From Scenedesmus sp. ARA3 (taxonomy: Eukaryota > Chlorophyta > Chlorophyceae > Sphaeropleales > Scenedesmaceae), in assembly GCA_004335835.1 (NCBI GenBank), contig RWJK01001039.1, positions 6,569 to 70,568 on the forward strand: DNA of 64,000 bases, read 5' to 3'. The notes beneath the pieces are model-generated. The model did not search any database. It saw only the letters and a program-made list of their open reading frames with translations, and was not told the DNA's origin. Each line of letters opens with the position of its first letter. The stretch's first letter is position 1. Shown here piece after piece: positions 12,245 through 24,893 of this stretch. Made by a program: the position numbers and the translations under genes.

Positions 12245-13530
12245 GCACGCACGTCATAGTGCAGATGTTGCTGGTTTGCTTGCTTGCTTGCTGCACGCAC
12301 GTCATAGTGCAGATGTTGCTAGCAACAATGAAACACGCAACTGACATGAGTCGCGCTGTTGCCCGTTGCTGCTGCCAGGCTGCCACTGCATACCTGGTGC
12401 TCACCACATTCGTGCAGTACTACGTGCGCGAGGCGCCTCACTACTATGGCATGTGGCGTGCCAACATGAGCAACATTGTGCTGAGCTGGACCTACACCAA
12501 GGCCATTTTCCGTGCAGCACTGGGCACCAAGAGCGGTTTTGCCACACACACTGAGGCAGAGGACGCTCCGGCTGATGACCTCATGCCCAACCCGCCAATG
12601 CCTGACAAGCCAGACGATAGTGAGTTGCTGCTGATCTCTCACGGATGTGCAGTGGGAGGGTTGGCGTTGGGCGCTGGTTGCTGCTAGTGCTTCTGCGTGC
12701 GTGGTTCTCGGTCCTGCTGCAGGCTGGGTGGGGCCACAGGGGCATGCGGTGGCCTAGCTGCACACACGCATCACCTGTAGTTTGCACATGCTGCCATACT
12801 GTGGGGCCGCAGCTGCTGGCAGCGTTCAATCAGCGGCTCTTGCTCCGTTTTTATGTTGTCCTGACGTGTTGCTGACTGCTGCCTGCTGTCCTGTGCTGCT
12901 CTGCCTGCAGACCTGGTGCAGGAGAAGGTCACCGGGATCACGGGGCAGCTGCTGTACTTCACGCTGCTGCTGCTGCTGTCGCTTGCCACCATCGCCATCT
13001 GCGTGACCAAGACAATCAAGTCTGGCAAATTCCACTCGCGCTTCTTCCTGCCAGCGGCGTGGGCGGCGTACAACGCTGTGGGCCCTCTGCTGTTCTTCTG
13101 TGCTGCCCTGATGAAGAAGACCAAGAGCCTTGAGATGGCCATGCACTCGCTATGCACTGTGAGTGGCAGCTGGCATGAGCCTGTGCAGCTGTACTTGCCC
13201 AGTGATGCTGTGGCAGTTGCTTTTGCAATGTCGCTATGTCATGTTGCATGCCGGCATCTCTTTGCGTGAGTGTAAAGCCGAAATATAGCTCATTCAGGGT
13301 CAGTGTGGAAAACAGCTGCAATCGAACGGACGCTGGCAGCAACGGTTGGAATGAGGGGCCTGCGCAGCGGGGCAGAATATGCCGCTGTCTAACGCTGCTG
13401 CTATGCTGCTGCCGCTGCTGCCTTGTTTTTGCAGCTGCACTCAGTGATGGCAGTTGCTGCGCTGGCGGCAATGTGGTTTGTCAACAGCGCCCTCTCCATC
13501 GGCTACATGGATTCCACCCAGCAGAAGTAA
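7509..13530 (+). CDS. Cellulose-synthase-like processive glycosyltransferase family 2, copy A
   Basis: Fifteen exons: 7509-7702, 8106-8261, 8577-8715, 8953-9025, 9386-9517, 9827-10047, 10270-10379, 10568-10617, 10849-11054, 11250-11348, 11660-11742, 12017-12119, 12379-12619, 12911-13158, 13435-13530; 716 residues, all phases consistent. Two N-terminal membrane segments (about residues 30-50 and 66-88), a cytosolic GT2 domain, then about five C-terminal membrane segments. The D,D,D,Q-x-x-R-W signature is complete: LGNDG (~158), VVVLDCDMA (~277), VTEDYALSLEL (~413) and TQRGRW (~450). The order and KSLNLNH segment resemble bacterial BcsA; there is no PilZ domain and no plant CesA zinc finger. 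It should polymerise a beta-glycan from a UDP-sugar at a membrane, perhaps for the cell wall; the product cannot be told from sequence. Tandem partner of copy B. Confidence 0.9.
12187..12320. repeat. (CTTG)n microsatellite with duplicated flank
   Basis: About 13 units of CTTG/TGCT followed by two copies of a ~40 bp unit ending CACGTCATAGTGCAGATG. It sits in the intron between exons 12 and 13 of GT2 copy A and is absent from the matching intron of copy B, so it arose after the duplication. Confidence 0.85.
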
Positions 13531-15963
13531 AGCAAGCGCAGCTGTTGGCACAGCTGCCGCGGCCTGCTAAGCAGCACTCCTGCAAGCGCTGCACAGTGGT
13601 TAGCTTGGGGCCGCGCGTGCGATGATGTGATTGGCGACAGCCAGTGCGGAGCTGCTGCTATTGTTCATGGCGACTAAATCTGCAGTCAAGTGAGGGCCAG
13701 GTGTTTGGTGCAGCAGATGTGGGCTGCGGTGGTCTGTGCTGCCGCGGTTCCTCGGGCCTTTTGCGTCTTAACCCATTGCAGCACAGAACCCATTGATCTG
13801 TTCAAGGTTGTTGCTTGCACAGATGGTGAGTGTGACGCGCATCATGCAAGAGTCTTGCAGCATGTTCCACAGAGACTGAGGTGGGCTGCACACATGCAAG
13901 GGCTTGCTGATGCACTGCCTGCAGCGCCTGTCAGTGCTGAGCCAGTGTGGTTGATTTCTGTAGTTGGCTTGTACAGGCTGGTTATAGGCATGCAGCCAAT
14001 GCTGTTTAGGTGAGTATGAACATGATGGTTTGTGCGGCAAGCGATGCGGCTACCTTTTCAAAGGGTTTGGCCATGTGAAGCTGCAGTCATATCGCCAGCT
14101 CAACTGCTGCAGCACCCCTGCTGCATGCAGTGACTGGGTCTTGTCTGCAGCAGAGTCTGTGGCCTTGGCAGCGGTTTCAGCAGGATTGAAGAACGTCATA
14201 CAAATTGAGCTAGTGAGGCAGGATTGCGCTGCTGAGCCGCTGCTGCTCTTTCAGGACTTGTAGCGCCTTACTTTGTTATGCATGTCGGGCATGACCAGCT
14301 GCAGCAGTTGCAGAATAGCAGCATGGTGAAGTTTTCTGGGTACGCATGGTTACCCATTAGTAGTGTGGAGCACTGTTAAGCTGTTTAGTTGTGTCTATAT
14401 GCAGCGTTGTTGTGTAGGAGGTCAGATGCATGGTACCCTGGCGAATGTCTGCTGCATGCCTGTTGTGCTGATGCGGCCTCTTTGCAAAGAGCTGCCCAAT
14501 GGCATGTTGACTGCGCATGGTCAATCTGCAGTGCAACAGCTGCTGTTGCATCGTCCTTCGGTGTGCTGCACTTTCCGCTGAATAGGCGGCACTTCAGTTT
14601 TTAGCCACTCAGTGCACAATGGTTATTGTTGAAAGTTCTCCAAGTTGAAAAGGTGCAAAACGTCGGAGGTGCATGCACATTATGTTGCACTAGTGCAGGA
14701 TGCGCATGCTGGGTTTAATATCGCTTAGAATGGGTGAATAGTTTGCATGCAGCTGCTTGCTAGGCAGGCGGCTGCAGCTGCCGCTATGCACGGCTGCCGC
14801 TGTATCAAGCAAACCAGGACAGGGTGCAGTGCAGCAGCTTCTGCAGGCACCAGGAGCCCAATATGAGCTGCACAAGTTCAAGCAGCATACTTTCTAGTGT
14901 GTAGTACAGTGTGGGTAGACCAGAGCAAGCGTACTGGGTGCAGCGTTTACATTTCTCCAATGCCAGTGCTGACAAGCCTGGTTCTGTATACCATGCTGTA
15001 GCTGAGGGCGGAATGTTCAGTTGCACAGATCTCTGGGGAGCGCATATGCCAACATTAGTGTCTGCCGCTGCTGGTGCCTACCAGTACAGTGCAGTTTGGT
15101 CAATACGTGTGCAGCAATCAGTGCTGCCTGTTATCATGTAAGCATTGCACACACATGAATTGTACGTTCTTTGGGGCGGCCCGTGACCTAATCATTAGGT
15201 CAAGCAGCAGTCTGTTGTGCTGGTTGTGCACCCTGGAGGTTGTAACACATTGTCTGCACATACTGCAAGTCTCAGGTCGGTCATAGGTGTGGGTGTGACG
15301 CACAGCAGTGGCCACGCCAGGACGTATGCAGTGGCACTGCTGAGCAGTGCCCTTGGTGCTACATGACAGTCACCGTGACGTGACGTGGTGTTTGACATCA
15401 GCACCGCCATCACGGACAGCTGCTGGTGGTGCCATGGCGTGATGTGCTGCCTTCCCAGCAGAGCTGGATGCGTGTCTTTCCATGGCTAGCAGCTGCAGAT
15501 GTCTTGCTAATTTGATGTCTGTTGGGTGCCACACTTGGCAGTGGTGCTGAGCAGTGCACAGCTACTACGTTGCCAAAGGCTGCATATTTTCATGCCTATA
15601 TTGTTGGAAACCCACCTCAAGGTTGTCCAGCCCGCCATCGTCGCATCACCCATGTGCGAGGCGCCTGGCACTGCAAGGGTTGCAGCTGCAGTGACTGCAG
15701 TGACTCCACCTCCCTGTGACACATTCGTGTAACACGTTCCTTCCGCAGCGCAGGCAGTGCTGGTTGCAAGCAGTGTTGGTATATCATGCAAACACATTCA
15801 AGGCAGATGATCACGGCTGTCTGACACGTCTCATCACAGTGGCGAGACCGGCTATTCGGAGCACTTCTTGACTAGTCTCAGATCGTGTCTTTGGTCAGCA
15901 CCGACGTGTATAACACGCTTACAGGTAGCTTAGTTAAAGTATTAAGGGGCCTAAGTGACGCTT
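13531..15963. other. Spacer between the two GT2 copies
   Basis: About 2.4 kb with no supported coding exon. It holds the 3' UTR of copy A and a region (about 14150-15000) related to the sequence downstream of copy B. The remainder (about 15000-15960) shows no clear match and no gene. Confidence 0.5.
14150..15000 (+). repeat. Duplicated 3' flank, copy A side
   Basis: Diverged but collinear with about 22800-23550 downstream of GT2 copy B. Matching landmarks include CCTTGGCAGC, TTCAGCAGGA, AATTGAGCT, TAGCAG..GCATGGTG, CTGTGCTGATGCGG-like and CACAAGTTCA..CAGCAT segments in the same order. No open frame is conserved between the two, so the homology looks non-coding. Confidence 0.55.
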
Positions 15964-16234
15964 AGGTGAGTGCCAGCATGCCAGGTTCCCAGCCAGCTTC
16001 CAAGGCTTCAAGGTGCTGTCAGGTTTGCCTCGTGCATCCGAAACAGCCTCCAAACATATATACAGCGATCAAATGTTGTGAGCAAGGAATCAGCCGGCGG
16101 TTGTTGGAAAAACAATAAGGAACAGGACCTGCCGGTGCTACTGCGTTCCTTCCGCTGCTGCCAGGCCTCGAGGCCAGCAACTGCCAGCGTCTGAGCAGCT
16201 TGGGCTCTGAAATACATCTGTCTCTGGGCCACTC
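15964..16234 (+). promoter_or_regulatory. Duplicated 5' flank of GT2 copy B
   Basis: The counterpart of 7228-7508, about 271 bp ahead of the copy B start codon, with the shared GGTGAGTGCCAGCA and CCAGGTTCCCAGCC landmarks. It marks the 5' edge of the duplicated unit. Confidence 0.5.
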
Positions 16235-19200
16235 ATGAACAGCAATGGAGCTGCCAAAGGGGCACCTTTGCCTAGGTCAGCAAGGGACCCTCAGGTCATG
16301 TCAGCTCCACCGCCAAAGCTGCGCTCCAAGACCTCCAAGCCAGCAACTGCCTTCTTCGTGCTGTACATGGCGGCACTCATCGCCTACCTGGTGATTCGCT
16401 GCATCGGCATCGCAAGGGGCATGACCAACTGGGGCGAGCGCGGGTGAGATGATGGCCAGGACCAATGCTATAGCTATGATTAAGCTACTGCTGCCTGCCC
16501 GCACGCAGCGGCTCACGAGGGAAGTGAATAAAGCTATGCTAAAGTCACAGCTGCGCAGCATAGCTGTTATCGCTGAGCCTGTTGCGTGAGGTTCTTTGAT
16601 AGGGTTGTCAGCAGTGACTCAATGCTGCTTGGCTGGGCGCCACGCGCAAGATAGGCGCAGCATCTAATTAGCATGCACAGGCTGCCCCCTGCACCTGCTG
16701 CTGCCGCTGTTCCTGACATTGTCACGCCACACATTCGCTCACGCTCGCACATCACCGCCCACAGGTACAGCATTGCTGTGCTGATAGTCGAGGTCATTGG
16801 AGTGAGCGCCCTGGTGCCCTACGCCTTTGCTAACCTAAAGCCTACCCTGCCCATTGAAGAGCCAGAAAAGGATGCACCAACGACATGGAAGGAGTTTGGA
16901 GTCTCGGACAAGTAAGTGCCACGCGCAAACAAACCAGCGACAGCCTCTTCCACCTGATCATACGGCAGGCTTGTACCTGTCTGTTGGCAGTGCTGCTGAC
17001 TTTGCCTGTTCCAGCAGCTGTTGTTGTATACATTTGCACTTGGCTGCATGCAGAGCAAGATGTGCTGGATGGAGCAGGGGGCTTCCTGCAACTTGCTGCC
17101 ATATATCAGCTGCTGGCAGCTTTGTATGCAGCTGTGGCAAAGCACCAATGCTACAACCCAAAGTATTCAACTCAGCTGCTCAAGCTGGCTGTCAGACGCT
17201 GCTTGTGTGCTGCCCTGCCCTGCCTGCTTCCTGCGCAGCTTTGACGTGTTCATCCTGGTGCCCTGCTACAAGGAGAGCTGGGCCACCATCAAGCGCACGC
17301 TGATGTGCGCCATGTTTGCGCGCGTGCCGCCCGGCTGCCGCAAGCACATCATCCTGGGCAACGACGGTCACGACGTGGTGCGCGTGGTTCAGCGCTAAGC
17401 CTGCTGCTGCTGATTGTGCACACTACGGAACTGTGAAAGTTTGCATGTTTAGAGCAACCTACTTCATGCACAGACAGCGATGATGGTAGCCTGTTGCAGC
17501 ACCAGACGAATAAATCCGTGTATCTTCATGGGTCGGCCTGTTGCAGCAGGGCAGCTTAGCCGACGCATTATGCCTGACTTAACACGTGGATCATGCTGCA
17601 TACGTATATTGTATGCTGCAGAGCAACCCAAACTGCCAGGCACGCCCCGAACTGGTGAAGAAGCTGCAGCATGACATGCGCAGGATGTACCCAGGTGGGC
17701 GGCACACCAGGCAGCGTTGCTCCAGACATAGGTGGTGCTGCAGTCAGCATAGGCGTAAGCATGGCTGTTGCCGGCAGCTTCCGGTGCAGGGTACTGGCTG
17801 TGTGTAGTTGTTGCAGGAATAAACAAGCATGCTCAATACAGGATAGGACAGCGCAGTCGCCAACAACTGCGCTTGCTCTGACAGTGCCATGAAATGTCTG
17901 CTGCGCTGCACAGGCCGCGAGGACTGGTTCTATGCGATCCATGAAAGCCGCCGGCCTAAAGTGCGCTTTGACCCAAACAACAACACGTTCACCGGCGACA
18001 ACAAGCGCATCGCCGGCAATGCCAAGTCGCTCAACCTGAACCACTGTGAGTGCCGCCGCATGGCAAGGCAGCAGCAGCTGCTGCTGCTTTGGCTAGGCAC
18101 CTGAGGTCGGTTTTTCCAACCAGCATCGGCCGCGTGTAGCTCTGTCGCCAAACCGGTGAAGCTAGCAGTGGATCACGCTCATTCCTCTGGTGCCTTGCAG
18201 GCATCAAGATCGTCATCCCCAAGATTCTGGCGCACCATCACCCACACCACAACACCACTGATCCCAATGAGCCTCGTCTGGCCGACTTTGATGAGGCAGT
18301 GCTGCGCCGCAGCGTGGTTGTAGTGCTGGACTGTGACATGGCCATTGCAAACGACCCCAACGAGTTCATGCTGGTCGACAGGCCACCCAGGAACGGAGAT
18401 GGTGTGGGCTTCTTGCCCAAGGTGCGGCGCTGTTGCAAGTGTGCTGCCAGCAACATCGCCAGGCCCTGCATCGTGTGTTGTTGCTGTCGTGTGTCATTTC
18501 TGAAGAGTGGCGGTTGCTGTCACGGGTGGCAGTATGCTTGCACCATACTAAAAGCTTGCAGGACTGGCGCGCGCTCTGCACAGCGCTGTCATCTTCACAG
18601 CCCACTCATCCTTTTTTACAGGCTTCTTTATTTCCTGTCTTGCTGCTGCTGCTGCTGCAGATCCTGCGCGTGCTGTCTGATGACCGCTGGGACCTGGTGC
18701 TCACCCCGCAGTACTTCACCAACATCTCGCCTTATGCGGATGCCTTCAACCACCTCAACCCGCAGTTCTGGTGAGGCTCTGTTGCATTTCAAAGAATGAA
18801 CGTATGTTTTGAGTGGTTGCTGTCTAGCACCAAGCTGTGCACGCACATGCCGGCCCTGCTCATAGTCACAGCAGCTTATCCTTGCGTCTGGTGCTGTGCG
18901 GTTGGTTGGATCAAGTGAGCATGTCCAACTGCTGACCTGCTGCTGTTGCTTGCTGCCTGCTGCTGCAGGGAGTACATCCTGCCAGGGCTGACCACGCTGG
19001 GCTATGTGGCCTGCACAGGTGAGCAGGCAGCCTGTTGCAACGCTGTGCCTTTGCTCGTGCTTCTGTGGGGTGCAATGCTTGCAGCAGGTGCAGTCCTGTA
19101 GGTGTCCAGGTAAGCAACCGGATTCCAGCCAGCATGCACAATGGTTTCCTGCAAGCTGCCATCACAAGTTGCAGCCTTTCGCTGATGATGGAATGGCTTG

Positions 19201-21926
19201 GTAGTGTCTACTGTGCCCTTTTGCTTCACACTGCTGCTCATGTTACTGCTGCGACTTGCAGGCACCAACATGGGCCTGCGCCTGTCCATGCTGCACAACC
19301 ACAGCAGCACAAACGACAGGAATGAGAACCAGGCAGTGAAGGAATTTGCAAAGGGCCAGGGTATTGTGTCAGCCCGCTACGAGGCTGCCATGCAGGGCCC
19401 CTTCCCTGTGTACAGTGTGACAGAGGACTACGCACTGTCCCTGGAGCTGAAGAAGGCAGGCGTCAAGGTGAGCACTGCCCAGAAGCGGGGCGCTGGCCAT
19501 GTTTGACCAGAGCGGACTGGCGTTGACCGGGTTTGACCATAGGTTGCAGCCACAGCAGTGACAGACATTCCCTGCTATGCTTGTTGCAGTAATAAAACAT
19601 TGCTTGTCAGCGAGTGTATGCGTGCGAGATGACAATACAACTTGCATGCTGACAGCCGCGTGCCTTTTTGCCTGTCTGCTGCATGCTGCTGCAGGGCACA
19701 TACCATGCTGAGTACCTGGTCAGGGGTGCTGCGCCCTCAGGCATCACAGCAGTAGACATCCAGCGTGGCCGCTGGACTGAGGGCCACTACCAGGTAAGTC
19801 ACAGGGGTGTGCTGAACATGCAAGCTCAGCTTGCCCAAGAGATGCTTGTGTCTGCTTTCCTGCAAGCTGCAAATGCTACCAGCTTGCAGGAACTGCCTGT
19901 CCTGCAAGGTGCTACCTGTGCAGACAGTCCAAAATGGCATGTGTGCAGGGTGTGGGTGCCGGCAACATGTCACACAGCTCACCATCAAGCTTTGCACATC
20001 GCTCACTTGCCTGACATGCTGCACCCCCTCTCTGCAGATCTTCTTCAGCCGCAAGAACCCCGCCTTCTACCCGCACAAGCTGGGCCTGATGGGAGCTATT
20101 TACTACAACTACGGCACGCTGTGAGTGGTTGAGAGAAGCTGCTGAGTGCAGAATGAGCCGAACAATGTAGCAAGCACTGCTAAAGATTGAATGGGCTGAG
20201 TGGCAGCTGCAGTTGGGTGGGCAGCAGGCACCTGCTTGACGGTGAGCCTTGATTTTTGACTTGTGTGCTGTACGTGCTGTCAACGGCTGCGTGCACCATC
20301 GCCTGTGCCTGACAGCTGGCCCCTGCCTGTCCACATGTCTGCTTGCCTGCCTGCAGCGCCTACCTGGCCAACATCATCACCATCTGGGTGTACCAGTTTG
20401 TGCCGCTGCTCAGCGCACTGGGCATCCAGCCTGTGGCCTTCAGCCCAGCCTTCCGCTACGTGAGTGGCCTGCAGCATGGCTTTCCGCGGCTGGAAGCTGT
20501 TTCTTTTGTCAGCTTGCGCAGCAAGGTATTGCCTTCTTGCAGCTTTGATGCTTCGTATGACCAAATCACATAACACCGTGCATATACTGCAGGCAGGCTA
20601 TACAAGCTAAACGATGCCACCGCACTCACGTGTTACGCACTGCTGTTTCTCTGCTGCTGCCAGGCTGCCACTGCCTACCTGCTGCTGACGGTAGCCGTGC
20701 AGTACTACGTGCGCGAGGCGCCCCACTACTTTGGCATGTGGCGCGCCAACATGAGCAACATCCTGCTCAGCTGGACCTACACCAAGGCCATCGCCCGCGC
20801 AGCGCTGGGCACAAAGAGCGGCTTTGCCACGCACACAGCAGCTGAGGACGCTCCGGCTGATGACATCATGCCCAACCCACCAATGCCTGACAAGCAGGAG
20901 GACAGTGAGTTGCTGCTGCTGCTGGCTTTCCCAACTGGCAGCTGCTGCTGGGGGCACTGCATGCATCATGCGGTTTGGCTTGCTGTATGCAGGGTTGGGC
21001 ATCATGGCACCTGCAGCCATGCACCCAGTTATGTTCTGCAGAGTCGCTGATGGGTATGTGCCATCACATTGCGGCTTTGTGCTGGCGGTTTTGCTGTATG
21101 CAGGGCTGGGCAGCATGGGACCTGCAGCCATGCACCCAGTTCTGTTCTGCAGAGTCGCTGATGGCTATGTGCCACAACACGTTCAGCTTTGTTGCTGAGT
21201 GCTGCCTGCTGTTACTTTCTGCTCTGACTGCAGGCCTGGCACAAGAGAGCGTGCGTGATGTGGTGGGGCAGCTGCTGTACTTTGCGCTGCTGCTGCTGCT
21301 GTCCTTCGCCACCATCGTCATCTGCATCGCCAAGACAGTACAGGGCGGCAGGCTGCACTCGCGCTTCCTGCTGCCGGCAGCCTGGGCGCTGTACAACGCT
21401 GTGGGGCCTGTGCTGTTCTTCTGTGCTGCCACACTGAAGAAGAGCAAGAGCCTGGAGCTTGCCATGTACCTGCTGAGCATGGTGAGCGCTGAGCAGGGCT
21501 GCTACTGTGCATGTCAGGTTTCATGTTGGGTGGTGTTTTTCTTAGTGTTACTGATTGTGTGACATCTTGAGCGTAATGACAGGTGGCTGCATGCACCCAG
21601 GAACAGCTGGTATACTGCATTTCCTTACATGTGCCGCTTCGCTTCATGTTCACGCTTCACTAGTGACACTGACAACTGCTGCTGTGATGCTGAGCATGGC
21701 AAGCTGCCGCATCTTGGTGGCATCCTGCTTTGATGCACTTTGTAAGTGACATCAGTCACAAGGGATAGGGGGGCCCGGTGCTCATTGCATGGTACACAAC
21801 GATGCTGCTGCTGCTGCTGTTCTGCTGCAGATGCACACGCTGATGTCCTTCACTGCGCTGGTGGCGATGTGGTTTGTCAACAGCGCGCTCTCAATCGGCT
21901 ACATCGACCCAACCCAGCAGAAGTAA
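16235..21926 (+). CDS. Cellulose-synthase-like processive glycosyltransferase family 2, copy B
   Basis: Fifteen exons at exactly the same positions and phases as copy A: 16235-16443, 16765-16911, 17239-17377, 17622-17694, 17914-18045, 18201-18421, 18661-18770, 18969-19018, 19262-19467, 19695-19793, 20038-20120, 20357-20459, 20664-20904, 21234-21481, 21831-21926; 718 residues. Same topology and same catalytic set (NDG, DCD, TED, QRGRW). Exons 4 and 6 differ clearly from copy A (for example SNPNCQARPE against DNANCQRRRQ), while exon 3 is nearly identical at the DNA level. All residues expected for catalysis are kept, so both copies should be active. It may have a different partner, substrate or expression; that cannot be read here. 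Confidence 0.9.
20983..21172. repeat. Two-copy 109-bp tandem repeat in a GT2 copy B intron
   Basis: Copies at about 20983-21063 and 21092-21172 share ATGCAGGG, CACCTGCAGCCATGCACC and CTGCAGAGTCGCTGATGG. It lies between exons 13 and 14 and does not copy exon sequence, unlike the echo repeats elsewhere. Confidence 0.8.
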
Positions 21927-22079
21927 AGTGGCGCAGCTGCTGGCACAGCTGCTGTGGGCAAATACATACTGTGCTTCAAGCACACTTGAGTGTGCTGCGC
22001 TGTGCAGTGCGTGCAGCCAGTGCAAAGGCATTTTGTCTGGTTTTCTTGACTTCACTGTCCGAGTATGAGTAGGACGCTT

Positions 22080-22650
22080 GTGGTGCTTCTTCGTTTGCTT
22101 GTGGCAGGTTCATTGCAGCGGCAACTCTTCTTTCTCTCTGTTGGTCAGCATGCCCTGGGCATGTTCACCCATGTGCCCTGCACTCTTGGTGCAAGTGAAT
22201 CACCCATGCAGCCTAGTGTACTGAGGATGAGTAGGGACGTACCTGCGGTTGGCTGTTTCAGCAGCAGCAGCGCCTGGCAGTTGTGAGGGGGTTGCTGATG
22301 GCATCTCTGGAGTTGACTGGTGACGGGCATGACAGCAGAACGTTGGTAGGCAACGGGGCTGTGTATGAGTGAGATGGTTGCAGTGCCTTTTTGTGGTTTT
22401 GTGACTGGTTCATTGCAGGCCAAGTCCTCTCTCTCTTTCTCTCTGTTTGTTACCATGCCCTGGGCACGTTCATCCACGTGCCCTGCACTCTTTGTGCATG
22501 CGATGCGCACAGGCAGCCTGTTTTACTGAGGATACGCGGGGACGTGCCTGTGGTTGGCTGTTGTAGCAGCGGCAGTTGTGAGGCAGTTGCTGGTGGTATC
22601 TCTGGAAATGGCTGGTGACGGGCATGACAGCAGAATGTTGGTTGAATGAG
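22080..22650. repeat. Two-copy tandem repeat downstream of GT2 copy B
   Basis: Two diverged copies of a unit of about 250-320 bp (about 22081-22365 and 22400-22650). Each has a GGTTCATTGCAG start, a CATGCCCTGGGCA core, GGTTGGCTGTTxxAGCAGC and a GGTGACGGGCATGACAGCAG end. No counterpart is obvious behind copy A. No coding potential is evident. Confidence 0.75.
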
Positions 22651-22799
22651 CCGGGTACCTGTTTTTTTGGGGAGGAGGTAATGCGCCAATCGGTGCTGCT
22701 TGACAATGTGAGCATGCATGGCTGCACAAGCCTGGCTGCTTGCATTGTCTGCAGCATCTTCAAGCTGCGGTTGCACTGCTTTGTTAGTTGGCTGCAGCA

Positions 22800-23550
22800 A
22801 GGACCGTGGCCTTGGCAGCTACTTCAGCAGGACTGATTTCGACACAGAATTGAGCTGCTGAGGCAACATTGCAGCATGCTGTGGACCGGCTGCTGCTGTT
22901 GCTCTTGCAGGAGTTGCTGCTGCATGATTTGTTCTTCTGGTTGAGCATGGTACCGTTGCAGCAGCTGCTAGATAGCAGGCATGGTGGCGCTTTCCATGGA
23001 TTGGAGCTGAGTTGTGTGCAGCTGTCTATGCATGTCCATGTGACTGGGTTCAGCAGGAATTGCATGGCACCCCAGTTGACAGCCGCCCTTGCCTGTGCTG
23101 ATGCGGTTCTTTCACAATGGACGGCATGCCCTCCAAGTGCATGCTGTTTACAAACAAACTACAATGGTTCTTTCACCCTTTTCTTTCAAGCTGAAAAGCT
23201 TTACTGCATGCATGCATGCTGTCATCATTCTAGTGCATGCTGCTATGCCTCTTGTATATACCATAACACCACAGCATGCCCAGCTGCTTTGAGCAGCTTT
23301 GCCTGCCATGACACTTCAGCAAGGTGCGGTTCTTGCAGGCAGCCAGCTGCAGCTGCAGCTGAAGCCATCAGGCACTTGGTTTCAAACAGAAGCAGCACAG
23401 GTGCAAGTTGCTGCTCAACGTAGCGCATTGCGTGCATCAGTATCACACATTCCAGGCCCACACAAGTTCAGACAGCATGTGGCTGGGTCTGCAAGTGCAA
23501 GTGGTGGAGTGTCAATGCCAGTACCCACTTGTCTTTTGTCAGACCCCCAC
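22800..23550 (+). repeat. Duplicated 3' flank, copy B side
   Basis: Partner of 14150-15000. The rest of the GT2 copy B to eEFSec spacer (23551-24013) shows no gene; it should contain the eEFSec promoter and 5' UTR. Confidence 0.55.
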
Positions 23551-24013
23551 GCTGTTGCTGTTGCTCTTTGTCATTGAGCTGTACAGGCTGTAGGAGGCCA
23601 AGTGTGCAGAGATACGTTTTTCGATATGTATCGGGGATGGTAATGTTGCTAGCCTTTGCAGCCAACAGTGCTGCTTTTTTGTCGCATATGCATTGCACGC
23701 ATGTGTGCTTGCACTTTTCTTGTGCATGCCCTTGACTAAAGCTTGCGGCATGCAATTTGCTGTGCAGGGCCAAAACCTTTATGAGGCAGCTGACCGACTT
23801 TTACACTTTGTAACATCTGCTACGATGGGGAGTACTGCAGTTGTGCGTGAGCCCTGGGATTAAACCATTTCTGTCACTGACACTGACATGTTGCTGGCAG
23901 TTGCACTGCAATGCAGGCATACTGTGCGATGAGCCTGTGGAAGCTGTAACTTACGATTTGCCTGCTCATATTGTTGTCAGGAATGTTACTGGCAGCAACT
24001 ATTATTCATAGCC

Positions 24014-24852
24014 ATGCCTGAGAAGACGCTGAATGTCAATGTGGGGGTGCTGGGCCATGTGGACTGTGGCAAGACCAGTCTGGGTGCGCATACAGCCGAT
24101 TGCGGATGTTTTGAAAAAAATAAACACAGTGATTGATTGATATTTGCGTTGTTGCAGTGGCTGCCATGTCCAGCGTGCTGTCTACTGCTGCTCTGGACAA
24201 GCACCCCCAAAGCAAAGAACGGGGCATCACGCTCGATCTCGGCTTTTCCTCCTTTTCGGTAAGGCGGTTGTTACGTATATACTTTCAGCGAATGTATACA
24301 GTCGGCCCGCAGGCATAACCCGGGAACAGCTGGAGCAGTGCAGTGGACAGCAGCAGCAGCAGCAGCAGCAGGAGCAGAACATTGCCCAGACGAGCACATG
24401 ACAGCAACATCCATTGCACCCCCATGTTTTTCATTAAGATAAACTCGAACCACGTCATCCTGCTGCTGTGTTTCCTGCAGGTGCCCATGCCAGAGCCGCT
24501 GCAGCACCTGCCATATGATGAGCTGCAGTTCACGCTGGTCGACTGCCCAGGCCATGCCTCACTCATCCGCACCATCATCGGTGGAGCACAGATCATTGAC
24601 ATGATGGTGCTGGTCATTGATGTCACAAAAGGCAAGCAGCAGCTGCCAAAGTAGCAGCTGAACAAGCATTTCCAGCGCATTGACCACATGGCTGCAGTTG
24701 CGGCATTGCAACTGGGATTTGCTGCATGTAGTGCCTAGCTATGGCTAAGCAGCAGTACATTGTCACAGTGCTGCCTTGCAGCTGCGGAAACTGGTTTTGT
24801 AGGGCCTCTTAAGGTGCTGCAGACGTGTACGTATGCGGCGTGCAGTCTTGTC

Positions 24853-24893
<41 letters not shown>

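Noticed and set aside
14363..15141. Small open frames in the GT2 spacer as genes
   Set aside because: Frames are not conserved in the homologous stretch behind copy B even though the DNA is alignable, so the homology looks non-coding.
7509..21926. GT2 pair as chitin or hyaluronan synthases, or plant CesA
   Set aside because: Motif context and topology fit bacterial-type cellulose-synthase-like enzymes better; the plant-specific insert and zinc finger are missing. The product stays open.
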